From Butyricicoccus intestinisimiae (GTDB taxonomy: Bacteria; Bacillota; Clostridia; Oscillospirales; Butyricicoccaceae), in contig NZ_JAHLQI010000003.1 of the NCBI RefSeq assembly GCF_018918345.1, positions 124,001-188,000 on the forward strand: a stretch of DNA of 64,000 bases. Direction: 5' to 3'. Below are positions 14,597-21,402 of the stretch, piece by piece (position 1 is the first letter of the stretch; each line of letters starts with the position of its first letter). The notes beneath the pieces were generated by a model, which did not search any database, was not told the DNA's origin, and saw only the letters and a program-made list of their open reading frames with translations. A program made the position numbers and the translations under genes.

Positions 14597-16039
14597 TTAC
14601 AGCAGAGAATCGTACAATTCTTCGTAGATTTTCGCGGACGCCGTCCACGAGTAATCCTTTGTCATACCGCGCTCTACCATCGCCTTCCAAGCATCCGGTT
14701 CGTCATAGAATACCTGTTCCGCATAGAAAATGGTATTGAGCATCTCATCCGCATTGTAGTTTGCAAACGAGAAACCGGTGCCTGTCTGTTCAAACCGATT
14801 GTACGGCTGTACCGTGTCGCGCAGACCGCCGGTTTCCCGCACAATCGGAACCGTGCCGTAACGCAGAGAAATGAGCTGTGTCAAACCGCACGGCTCAAAC
14901 CGCGACGGCATCAGCATCGCATCCGCTGCCGCATACACGCGGTGTGCGCGTGTTTCATTGAACAGAATGTTCGCGGATACCTGTCCCTTTCTCGTCCACT
15001 CATAGTAGCGGAACAGATTTTCATAGCGCGGATCGCCTGTGCCGATGATTACCAGCTGTACGCGAGAGGTCAGCAACCGTTCCATGACCCATTCGACAAG
15101 ATCCAAGCCCTTCTGATCGGTCAGGCGGGTAATCATGGCGATCATCATGACATCCGGATCTTCCGGCATGCCCAGCTCGCGCTGAATCGCCAATTTACAT
15201 GCCTTTTTGCCCTCCTCAAAGGTGGTTTCGTCGTAGTTTTCCGCAATCATTTTGTCGGTTGCAGGGTTGTACAAATCATAATCAATGCCGTTTACAATGC
15301 CCCACAGCGAATCTGAGCGGGCATTGAGCAGACCGTCCAGACCTTCGCCATAATACGGCATGCGAATCTCATTCGCATAAGTGTTGCTGACCGTGGTAAT
15401 GCGGTCTGCGTATACCAAGCCGCCCTTGAGCATGTTTGCATCCCGATGGAACTCCATGCGTCCCAGTGTAAATACATGTCCCGGCAGGCCGGTAAAGCGC
15501 CGCATGGTCTGAATATCCCAAACGCCTTGGAATTTCAGATTGTGCACGGTCATAATCGTGCGGATGCCGCGGAAGAACGGGTTATCCTGGAACATTTCAT
15601 GCAGGAATACCGGAATCAGCGCCGTCTGCCAGTCGTGGCAGTGGATAATATCCGGACGGAATCCAATGACCGGCAGCATAGACAGCACAGCCTTGGAGAA
15701 AAAGCTGAATTTCTGAATGTCCCACAGAATATCGCTGTACAGCCGCTCTCCCTGGAAGAAATGTTCATTGTCGATGTAATAATAGCGAATGCCGTCAAAC
15801 TCACAGGTCATGATACCGACATAGAAATTTCCCAGTTCTCCCAAATCCATGTAGAAGCTGTCGAGATAGGAAAATCTGCTGCGATACTTCTGCGGAATGC
15901 TGGTGTAATCCGGAATGACTACGCGCACATCGTATTTGTCTTTATCCAAAGACTTCGGAAGCGCTCCGACAACATCCGCCAAGCCGCCCGTCTTGACAAA
16001 CGGCACGCACTCCGATGCTGCAAACAATATATTCTTCAT
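14597..16039 (-). CDS. glgA: Glycogen synthase (ADP-glucose type)
   Basis: The 480-residue GT5 glycosyltransferase has the N-terminal ADP-glucose-binding K16-T-G-G-L motif, the NGIDYDLYNPATD hinge, and the C-terminal PSRFEPCGLTQLISLRYGTVPIVRETGGL donor site with its catalytic glutamate. It extends alpha-1,4-glucan from ADP-glucose in the cytoplasm. The length is normal for the family. No other glg gene is adjacent, so glycogen genes are dispersed, although pgi and a phosphoglucomutase gene are in this window. Expression comes from a near-perfect vegetative promoter at 16144-16172. Confidence 0.96.
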   Translation of the reverse strand: MKNILFAASECVPFVKTGGLADVVGALPKSLDKDKYDVRVVIPDYTSIPQKYRSRFSYLDSFYMDLGELGNFYVGIMTCEFDGIRYYYIDNEHFFQGERLYSDILWDIQKFSFFSKAVLSMLPVIGFRPDIIHCHDWQTALIPVFLHEMFQDNPFFRGIRTIMTVHNLKFQGVWDIQTMRRFTGLPGHVFTLGRMEFHRDANMLKGGLVYADRITTVSNTYANEIRMPYYGEGLDGLLNARSDSLWGIVNGIDYDLYNPATDKMIAENYDETTFEEGKKACKLAIQRELGMPEDPDVMMIAMITRLTDQKGLDLVEWVMERLLTSRVQLVIIGTGDPRYENLFRYYEWTRKGQVSANILFNETRAHRVYAAADAMLMPSRFEPCGLTQLISLRYGTVPIVRETGGLRDTVQPYNRFEQTGTGFSFANYNADEMLNTIFYAEQVFYDEPDAWKAMVERGMTKDYSWTASAKIYEELYDSLL

Positions 16040-16143
16040 AATAGATTCCCTCCATTCGGGTGAAACAAGCAGTTCCCGCCTTTGTTCTTCCCTCCATATA
16101 GCTGCGCATATCTCGCAGACATTGCATCATACTATTTTATTCT

Positions 16144-16172
16144 ATTATAAGATACCTGTTCAGCATTGTCAA
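16144..16172 (-). promoter_or_regulatory. Consensus promoter of glgA
   Basis: TTGACA (16167-16172) and TATAAT (16144-16149) on the minus strand, separated by 17 bases, match the vegetative consensus exactly. The leader is about 100 bases. Confidence 0.85.
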
Positions 16173-16282
16173 CGGATACAAGCGAGCAGCTGTTAAAGTT
16201 TTTGTGCATTTTCCCGTCTTTTCCGCATTTTAATACACACATCGTCGACTTTTGTGCACAAATATGAATTTTTATTCCGATA

Positions 16283-17605
16283 TCAGCCCTTTGCCTCGCT
16301 GTCTGACTGTCCGTAGGAAAATCCCACATCACCGCTGCCGGAGCCGGTATCTGCCGCGCCGCCGCTGTTGAGCGCCATCACACAGGCGCCTACCGCCAAC
16401 GCAAACAGCAAAATAACAATCACGACAACCGCCGCAATGCCGCGGCCGCTGATCAGCTGCTCCGGACCGTCATCCTCGTCTTCCAAATCCGCCTTCCGTT
16501 TGATGCGGTTGCGTCTCGGCGGCTTCTCCATCGGCGGCTGTTCTACCTGCTCCGTTGCGACAAAATCCGTCGGAATCGGAATATCCGGAATGCTTTCCAC
16601 CTCTACCGGCTGTTGTTCCACAGCATCCTCAAAGACCGACTCGTCCACTTTGTGCTGCGTCTGTTGCTGTTCGATTGCCTGTTTGATGTCTTCCTTCGCC
16701 AAAACCTGCGTGTATGCTTCGCTCTCTATCGGCTGTGCGTTCTCCGCCTCTTGGACAGGCTGGCTTGTCTGCTCCGTTTCATCCGGTTCTCGAACGGACT
16801 GGCTTGTCTGCTCCGTTTCATCCGGTTCCGGCTCAGCCTGCTTTGCCTCCTGTATTTCTTCCTTCGAGATGATGCGCGTCGGCTGCTGCGCATAGGCATG
16901 CATCGCCTGATGAATGTCCTCGCGGGCAATCGCGCGCGTATACCCTTCATCTTCGATTTCATCCGCTTCCGGCGGCATCTCGCGGCCGCTCTCCGCCATA
17001 ACTTCCTGCACATATTGTTTCAGCAGCTCGTCGGTATCCTGCTTGTCTTCTTGCGGCTGTACCGCCGGTTCCTGTTTCGGTGCCTGTTCCCGCTGCGCCA
17101 ATATTTCCTGAATATCCGCCGCAAATACCTTCGTCTCGTCTTCGATCTCCGGCTGTTCCGGTGCTGCGGTCTCCCGCTCCGCCGGCCGTGTATGCTCACT
17201 GGTCATGACGTCCTGCACATACTGCTGCAGCTCTGAATCCTCGTCCGGTCGTGCCTGTTCCATCGCACGCGCAAGATCCTCTCGCGAGACGGCGCGGGTG
17301 TACTCGTGCTCTGCCTGTTCCCGCTCTCCCAATTCCTCGTCAATCACCTGACCGATTTCATCCTGCAATCCCTCTGGCATGTACTCTTCTGCCGGATCCG
17401 GAACAAAATCCTTTCCAAACGAAATGTGCTGTGTTGCATCCATACCGCTTGCGTCGCTCTGTACATACCCCTTTGGAACGGCGATGGTAAAATCATCCTC
17501 CGTCGAAACATGTTCGTCTTTTTTCGGCGCCGCAGTCGGTGCACCGCAATAAATACAGTACTTGGTTCCGTCTGCCAGCTGTTTTCCGCATCGGATGCAA
17601 TACAT
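16283..17605 (-). CDS. Zinc-ribbon, single-pass membrane protein with repeated acidic linker
   Basis: The 440-residue protein opens with a zinc ribbon (C3, C6, C17, C20: MYCIRCGKQL, then YCIYCGAP), continues with about 340 residues very rich in Glu, Gln and Asp, a basic patch RRNRIKRK at 364-371, a membrane helix at 388-411 and a glycine/serine-rich tail. The linker holds a degenerate repeat of the form T-R-A-x-x-R-E-D-I-x-x-A at about 103, 158, 222, 243 and 298, a second module QYVQDVM/QYVQEVM at 128 and 198, and a tandem DETEQTSQ pair at 262 and 275. Zinc-ribbon plus one membrane segment is a frequent layout of Firmicutes scaffold or regulator proteins, but no function can be assigned. The second ATG (17605) is favoured because GGAGG is 8 bases ahead. 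Confidence 0.8.
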   Translation of the reverse strand: MYCIRCGKQLADGTKYCIYCGAPTAAPKKDEHVSTEDDFTIAVPKGYVQSDASGMDATQHISFGKDFVPDPAEEYMPEGLQDEIGQVIDEELGEREQAEHEYTRAVSREDLARAMEQARPDEDSELQQYVQDVMTSEHTRPAERETAAPEQPEIEDETKVFAADIQEILAQREQAPKQEPAVQPQEDKQDTDELLKQYVQEVMAESGREMPPEADEIEDEGYTRAIAREDIHQAMHAYAQQPTRIISKEEIQEAKQAEPEPDETEQTSQSVREPDETEQTSQPVQEAENAQPIESEAYTQVLAKEDIKQAIEQQQTQHKVDESVFEDAVEQQPVEVESIPDIPIPTDFVATEQVEQPPMEKPPRRNRIKRKADLEDEDDGPEQLISGRGIAAVVVIVILLFALAVGACVMALNSGGAADTGSGSGDVGFSYGQSDSEAKG

Positions 17606-17642
17606 ACACATCTCCTCCTTTTCCTATCATTGAATTGGTTCT

Positions 17643-17671
17643 ATTATACGGCATCTCAGAAACAATGACAA
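17643..17671 (-). promoter_or_regulatory. Promoter of the zinc-ribbon gene
   Basis: TTGTCA (17666-17671) and TATAAT (17643-17648) on the minus strand are separated by 17 bases. Confidence 0.7.
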
Positions 17672-17726
17672 GTTTTTCTGACAGGATGCGTCATATACAG
17701 CAGCATATGCAGCGCATGCATACAAA

Positions 17727-17757
17727 AGAACCCCGAACGTTTCCGCTCGGGGTTCCT
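17727..17757. terminator. GC-rich hairpin downstream of the 134-residue membrane protein gene
   Basis: A GAACCCCGA/TCGGGGTTC stem with a loop of about 9 bases is followed on the minus strand by TTTTGTATG. It probably ends the transcript of the gene at 17871-18275; the 110 bases between them hold nothing else. Confidence 0.6.
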
Positions 17758-17870
17758 ATATCAAAACATGAAAAAGGTAGGGACGGGACCAAACAGCGCG
17801 TGCGCTGTTGTCCTTAGTATACCAAAACTTCTCCCGTTTCATTTGCTGCAATTATGACGGTTTTGTAAAA

Positions 17871-18275
17871 TCAAAATCCGCTGACTACGCCGATAATCAA
17901 TCCCGCCAAAATGCCAATCGTCATGACAACGGCACTGAGCAGATATGCACTGCTCTGTTCCTTTTGCGCGTGCAGCTTTTGAAACATGCCGCGAATCAGA
18001 GCCACAATGCCAAACAGCGCAAGGAGCACAAAGGCAATACATCCCGCCGCCATCGCCATGGACTCCGCCGTCAGAACACGCGCAATCAGCATGATAATAC
18101 CCGCAGACAGACAAATCAGGACAAATGTGACAATCGGCAGTCCGCCTGTCCGGCTCGAAAGGTCCGGAAGATTTTCCAACGGATCTTCTTCCAATCGCTC
18201 CGGCTCAACCGGCTTCGTGTCTTCTTCTACCAGCTTGACCTGATAGTTCTTTTTTATTTCCGGCTCCATCTTCAT
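17871..18275 (-). CDS. Small membrane protein of unknown function
   Basis: The 134-residue protein has a charged, proline- and glutamate-rich N-terminal 45 residues followed by three hydrophobic segments (about 48-68, 73-95 and 108-131). I do not recognise a family. AGGAG lies 5 bases before the first ATG. It has its own TTTACA-N18-TATGCT promoter at 18304-18333 and probable terminator, so it is a single-gene unit between rtcB and the zinc-ribbon gene. Nothing points to a function beyond a membrane location. Confidence 0.7.
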   Translation of the reverse strand: MKMEPEIKKNYQVKLVEEDTKPVEPERLEEDPLENLPDLSSRTGGLPIVTFVLICLSAGIIMLIARVLTAESMAMAAGCIAFVLLALFGIVALIRGMFQKLHAQKEQSSAYLLSAVVMTIGILAGLIIGVVSGF

Positions 18276-18303
18276 CTCATCTCCTATTTATATGAATATA
18301 TGT

Positions 18304-18333
18304 AGCATATCACAGGATACACCGCACTGTAAA
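18304..18333 (-). promoter_or_regulatory. Promoter of the small membrane protein gene
   Basis: TTTACA (18328-18333) and TATGCT (18304-18309) on the minus strand are 18 bases apart. Confidence 0.55.
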
Positions 18334-18364
18334 GCGTTCCGTGTCGAGATTCACAAAACATTCA

Positions 18365-19567
18365 TTATTCTGCCGCTTTATAGTTGTACACCGGACGAAT
18401 GCGCCGAACAATTTCCGCTGTCGGTGCAATCTGTTCCACAATTTCATCCATGCTTTTATACGCCATCGGCGATTCATCCAATGTATCACGCTGGACGCAG
18501 GTTGTATAAATACCGCGCATGGACTGCTGAAACTGTTCCAGCGTCAGGGTCTTTTTCGCATCCGCGCGGCTCATCAGACGGCCTGCACCGTGCGGTGCCG
18601 ATTGATTCCAATCCTCGTTTCCCTTCCCGACACAAATCAAGCTGCCGTCCCGCATATTGATCGGAATGAGCAGCCTTTCGCCCCGCTTTGCGGACACACT
18701 GCCCTTGCGCAAAATCATCGCATCGGTATCAATATAGTTGTGAATGGTTGAGAACGCGTCAACACAGGTCAACTGCATGTTTTGTAAAATGGTCTGCACC
18801 ATTGCCTGCCGATTGCAAACCGCAAACTGCTGCACTAGCTTCATATCATGGATATAATCCGCAAACAGATCTCCCGTGACATACGCCAGCTCCTGCGGAA
18901 CATCCGGCGCATAGTCCCGCTTGATTTCCGCTGTCACCTGCGCAATATCCCGCTCACGCCCCTGCGCCTTGAGCTGCCGCATCGCCTCCTGCACATGCGG
19001 GCGGCATCTGTGCTGCAGCGCCTTCCAACCGGCTTTCTGGTAAAAATTCGCGGTCTCTACGCCGAGATGGCGGCTTCCCGCGTGTACCACAAGATACAAG
19101 GTGCCATCTTCGTCGCAGTCGATTTCAATAAAATGATTGCCGCCGCCCAGCGTACCGATGCTGCACTGCGCCCGCTTGCTGTCTATTTGCCCGGCACAGC
19201 GCAAGTCTTGCAAATTGATTTGCTTTGCCAGCGGATGCGCAGCCGGGCGCACAGCACGCCCTGATGGAATGTATGTGCGGATGACGCGATCCAGCGCGTC
19301 AAAATCAATCTGCGTTTCTCTGAGCTTGACGGTTTCCATGCCGCAGCCGATATCTACGCCGACCATGCCCGGCACCACTTTATCCGTCAGCGTCATCGTC
19401 GTGCCGATGGTACAGCCTTTGCCCGCGTGCGCGTCCGGCATAATGCGAATTTTCGCATCGGCGAACGCTTGCTGATCGCAAACCATTTGAATTTGCTGCC
19501 GCGCCTGCGGCTCCAAGGTCTTGCAAAAGCATTTTGCCGTGTTGTGTGCTCCGTGAACGACAATCAT
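18365..19567 (-). CDS. rtcB: RtcB-family RNA ligase
   Basis: The 400-residue protein has the RtcB metal-site and guanylylation motifs: MPDAHAGKGCTIGTTM, GVDIGCGMET, GTLGGGNHFIEID, VHAGSRHLG and the C-terminal SAPHGAGRLMSR containing the histidine that is guanylylated. RtcB joins 2',3'-cyclic phosphate to 5'-hydroxyl RNA ends, repairing cleaved tRNA or other RNA. The ATG at 19567 has AGGAGGGG 5 bases upstream. It lies immediately beyond the terminator of a tRNA-Leu cluster on the same strand; RtcB often repairs tRNAs, but adjacency may be chance. No archease or RtcR/RtcA gene is nearby. Confidence 0.93.
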   Translation of the reverse strand: MIVVHGAHNTAKCFCKTLEPQARQQIQMVCDQQAFADAKIRIMPDAHAGKGCTIGTTMTLTDKVVPGMVGVDIGCGMETVKLRETQIDFDALDRVIRTYIPSGRAVRPAAHPLAKQINLQDLRCAGQIDSKRAQCSIGTLGGGNHFIEIDCDEDGTLYLVVHAGSRHLGVETANFYQKAGWKALQHRCRPHVQEAMRQLKAQGRERDIAQVTAEIKRDYAPDVPQELAYVTGDLFADYIHDMKLVQQFAVCNRQAMVQTILQNMQLTCVDAFSTIHNYIDTDAMILRKGSVSAKRGERLLIPINMRDGSLICVGKGNEDWNQSAPHGAGRLMSRADAKKTLTLEQFQQSMRGIYTTCVQRDTLDESPMAYKSMDEIVEQIAPTAEIVRRIRPVYNYKAAE

Positions 19568-19603
19568 GTTACCCCTCCTATCGTACAAATATCCAGATAT
19601 AGC

Positions 19604-19630
19604 AAAAAGACCTTAACTTTCGTTAAGGTC
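19604..19630 (-). terminator. Terminator of the tRNA-Leu operon
   Basis: A perfect 9-bp stem GACCTTAAC/GTTAAGGTC with a 4-base loop is followed on the minus strand by TTTTTG, directly after the last tRNA. Confidence 0.88.
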
Positions 19631-19632
19631 TT

Positions 19633-19718
19633 TGGTGCAGATGGAGGGACTTGAACCCTCACGTCCTTGCGAACACTAGCACCTGAAGCTAGCGCGTCTG
19701 CCATTCCGCCACATCTGC
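19633..19718 (-). tRNA. tRNA-Leu(CAG), copy 2
   Basis: The minus strand folds into a leucine-type tRNA with an extended variable arm: acceptor GCAGATG/CATCTGC, anticodon loop TTCAGGT with anticodon CAG, T arm GAGGGTTCAAGTCCCTC, and an encoded CCA. It is identical to the copy at 19763-19848. Confidence 0.95.
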
Positions 19719-19762
19719 ATGGCGTCTCTTCTTTTGTTGCACGACCGAGACTCAATCGTGTT

Positions 19763-19848
19763 TGGTGCAGATGGAGGGACTTGAACCCTCACGTCCTTGC
19801 GAACACTAGCACCTGAAGCTAGCGCGTCTGCCATTCCGCCACATCTGC
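19763..19848 (-). tRNA. tRNA-Leu(CAG), copy 1
   Basis: Identical over the full 86 bases, including CCA, to the copy 44 bases downstream, so this is a recent tandem duplication or a homogenised pair. It reads the CUG codon, which is frequent in this GC-rich coding DNA. Confidence 0.95.
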
Positions 19849-19851
19849 AAA

Positions 19852-19934
19852 TGGTGCGACTGGCCGGACTTGAACCGGCACGGTTGCCCACACGCCCCTC
19901 AAACGTGCGCGTCTGCCTATTCCGCCACAGTCGC
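19852..19934 (-). tRNA. tRNA-Leu(GAG)
   Basis: The minus strand gives acceptor GCGACTG/CAGTCGC, anticodon loop TTGAGGG with anticodon GAG, a class II variable arm and encoded CCA. It is first in the cluster of three leucine tRNAs, 3 bases before the next one. Confidence 0.94.
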
Positions 19935-20008
19935 ATGTATGAGTTGTCTGAGCAACTTGAGGGAGAAATACCGAAGCATTTCTGTCGCATCTCTCAGCGA
20001 CGATTAGT

Positions 20009-20037
20009 ATTATACCGCGCCCACAAACAAATGTCAA
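20009..20037 (-). promoter_or_regulatory. Promoter of the tRNA-Leu cluster
   Basis: TTGACA (20032-20037) and TATAAT (20009-20014) on the minus strand with 17 bases between them form a full consensus promoter, as expected for stable RNA. Confidence 0.85.
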
Positions 20038-20115
20038 CTGTTTTTTCGATTTTTTCGAAAAAAATTTGCGCGGAAATTTTTCTAAAATAATTTCAAAAAT
20101 AATAACTATTACTAC

Positions 20116-20143
20116 TTGACATTCCGCACGAATCTGCTATACT
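20116..20143 (+). promoter_or_regulatory. Promoter of the Fe-S type Rrf2 gene
   Basis: TTGACA (20116-20121) and TATACT (20138-20143) are separated by 16 bases. Confidence 0.7.
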
Positions 20144-20182
20144 GTAGATGTCGAAAGACAAAAGACCTTCCGGAGGTGCAGC

Positions 20183-20599
20183 ATGCGAATCACGCATGAG
20201 GCGGATTACGCAATCCGTATTATGTACTGTTTGGCTGAGCGAAATCAGACGATCAGTGCAAAGCAAATTTCAGATGACAGCGGGGTTCCTTCTCGGTTCG
20301 CCCTGAAAATCCTGCGCAGGCTGACGCAGGCCGGTCTGACAGAGTCCTTTAAGGGTGTCAGCGGCGGCTACCAGCTCGCCCGCGCAGCAGACCATATCTC
20401 TCTCGGTGAGATCATTGAGGTAATCGACGGTCCGATTGAAATCAACCACTGCCTGAGCAGTGAATTTGACTGCAGCCGCGTGCAGCAAAAAAATGAATGC
20501 ACATTTCACCGGCTGTTCAGCGCAATCAATCAGGATATCCGCAGCAAATTATATGACCTGCCTCTGTCACAGTTCGTGCCGGAGAAAAATCAGGCATAA
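20183..20599 (+). CDS. Rrf2-family regulator with three sensor cysteines (IscR/NsrR-like)
   Basis: The 138-residue protein has the Rrf2 winged helix (MRITHEADYAIRIMYCLA, then VPSRFALKILRRLTQAGL and the wing SFKGVSGGYQLAR) and three cysteines, C90, C97 and C106, in the loop that binds an [Fe-S] cluster in IscR and NsrR. The spacing here, x6 and x8, is wider than the x5/x5 of enteric IscR. GGAGG precedes the ATG by 6 bases. Rubrerythrin follows 60 bases downstream on the same strand, so the pair probably links oxidative, nitrosative or iron stress to peroxide reduction. The ligand is inference; the family is firm. Confidence 0.88.
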   Translation: MRITHEADYAIRIMYCLAERNQTISAKQISDDSGVPSRFALKILRRLTQAGLTESFKGVSGGYQLARAADHISLGEIIEVIDGPIEINHCLSSEFDCSRVQQKNECTFHRLFSAINQDIRSKLYDLPLSQFVPEKNQA

Positions 20600-20659
20600 T
20601 AATTATATTTTGAGTTCAAACACACGATACTATACTATATTATTTAGGAGGATATGATT

Positions 20660-21247
20660 ATGGCTAAGTTTGTATGTACTGTATGTGGTTATGTGTACGA
20701 AGGTGACGCAGCTCCGGAGCAGTGCCCGGTATGTAAGGCACCGGCTAAGATGTTCAAGGAAGTAGCTGGCGAAATCGAGCTGGCAGCTGAGCATGAGTAC
20801 GGCGTATACGAAAAGACCGTTGCCAACAACGACAACGTTTCCGCTGAGGACAAGGAATATATCCTGGAGCAGCTGAAGGCAAACTTCAACGGCGAATGTT
20901 CTGAAGTTGGTATGTATCTGTGCATGGCTCGCATCGCACACCGCGAGGGCTATCCGGAAATCGGTCTGTACTGGGAAAAGGCTGCTTACGAGGAAGCAGA
21001 ACACGCTGCTAAGTTCGCAGAGCTGCTCGGCGAGACGCTGGAGCCGAACATGAAGGCAAGCACCAAGGAGAATCTGGCATGGCGCGTTGACTGTGAGTAC
21101 GGCGCAACGCAGGGCAAGTTCGATCTGGCTAAGTGCGCAAAGAAGAACGGTCTGGACGCAATCCACGATACCGTTCATGAGATGGCTCGCGACGAGGCTC
21201 GCCACGGCAAGGCTCTGGCAGGTCTGCTCAAGCGTTACTTCGGCTAA
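20660..21247 (+). CDS. rbr: Reverse-domain rubrerythrin (peroxide reductase)
   Basis: The 195-residue protein has the rubredoxin-like [Fe(SCys)4] domain first ([12 protein letters not shown] and QCPVCKAP, residues 4-31) and the four-helix diiron domain second ([47 protein letters not shown]). This order is the reverse of classical rubrerythrin and is the type called reverse rubrerythrin in Clostridium, which reduces hydrogen peroxide with NADH via a reductase. I chose the ATG at 20660 because GGAGG is 8 bases ahead; the ATG at 20654 is too near. A terminator follows at 21294. Confidence 0.95.
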   Translation: MAKFVCTVCGYVYEGDAAPEQCPVCKAPAKMFKEVAGEIELAAEHEYGVYEKTVANNDNVSAEDKEYILEQLKANFNGECSEVGMYLCMARIAHREGYPEIGLYWEKAAYEEAEHAAKFAELLGETLEPNMKASTKENLAWRVDCEYGATQGKFDLAKCAKKNGLDAIHDTVHEMARDEARHGKALAGLLKRYFG

Positions 21248-21293
21248 GTCCGATTGGTTCGCGTATTATACCCCCAATTTTACACGCAATACG

Positions 21294-21326
21294 ATCTCCC
21301 GCCGGATCTTCGGCGGGAGATTTTTG
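21294..21326 (+). terminator. Terminator after rubrerythrin
   Basis: A perfect 11-bp GC-rich stem with loop GATCTT is followed by TTTTTGTTTT. Confidence 0.9.
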
Positions 21327-21402
21327 TTTTGTCCTCTTCATTATGGCGCCTGTCATACTCCCCGCTCTCCTTTCATACACTGGAGCAAAGGGAGGGATGT
21401 CT

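Noticed and set aside
20041-20115. Origin of replication or AT-rich unwinding element near the tRNA cluster
   Set aside because: The stretch is short, has no DnaA-box cluster and is explained as promoter-upstream DNA of two divergent transcripts.
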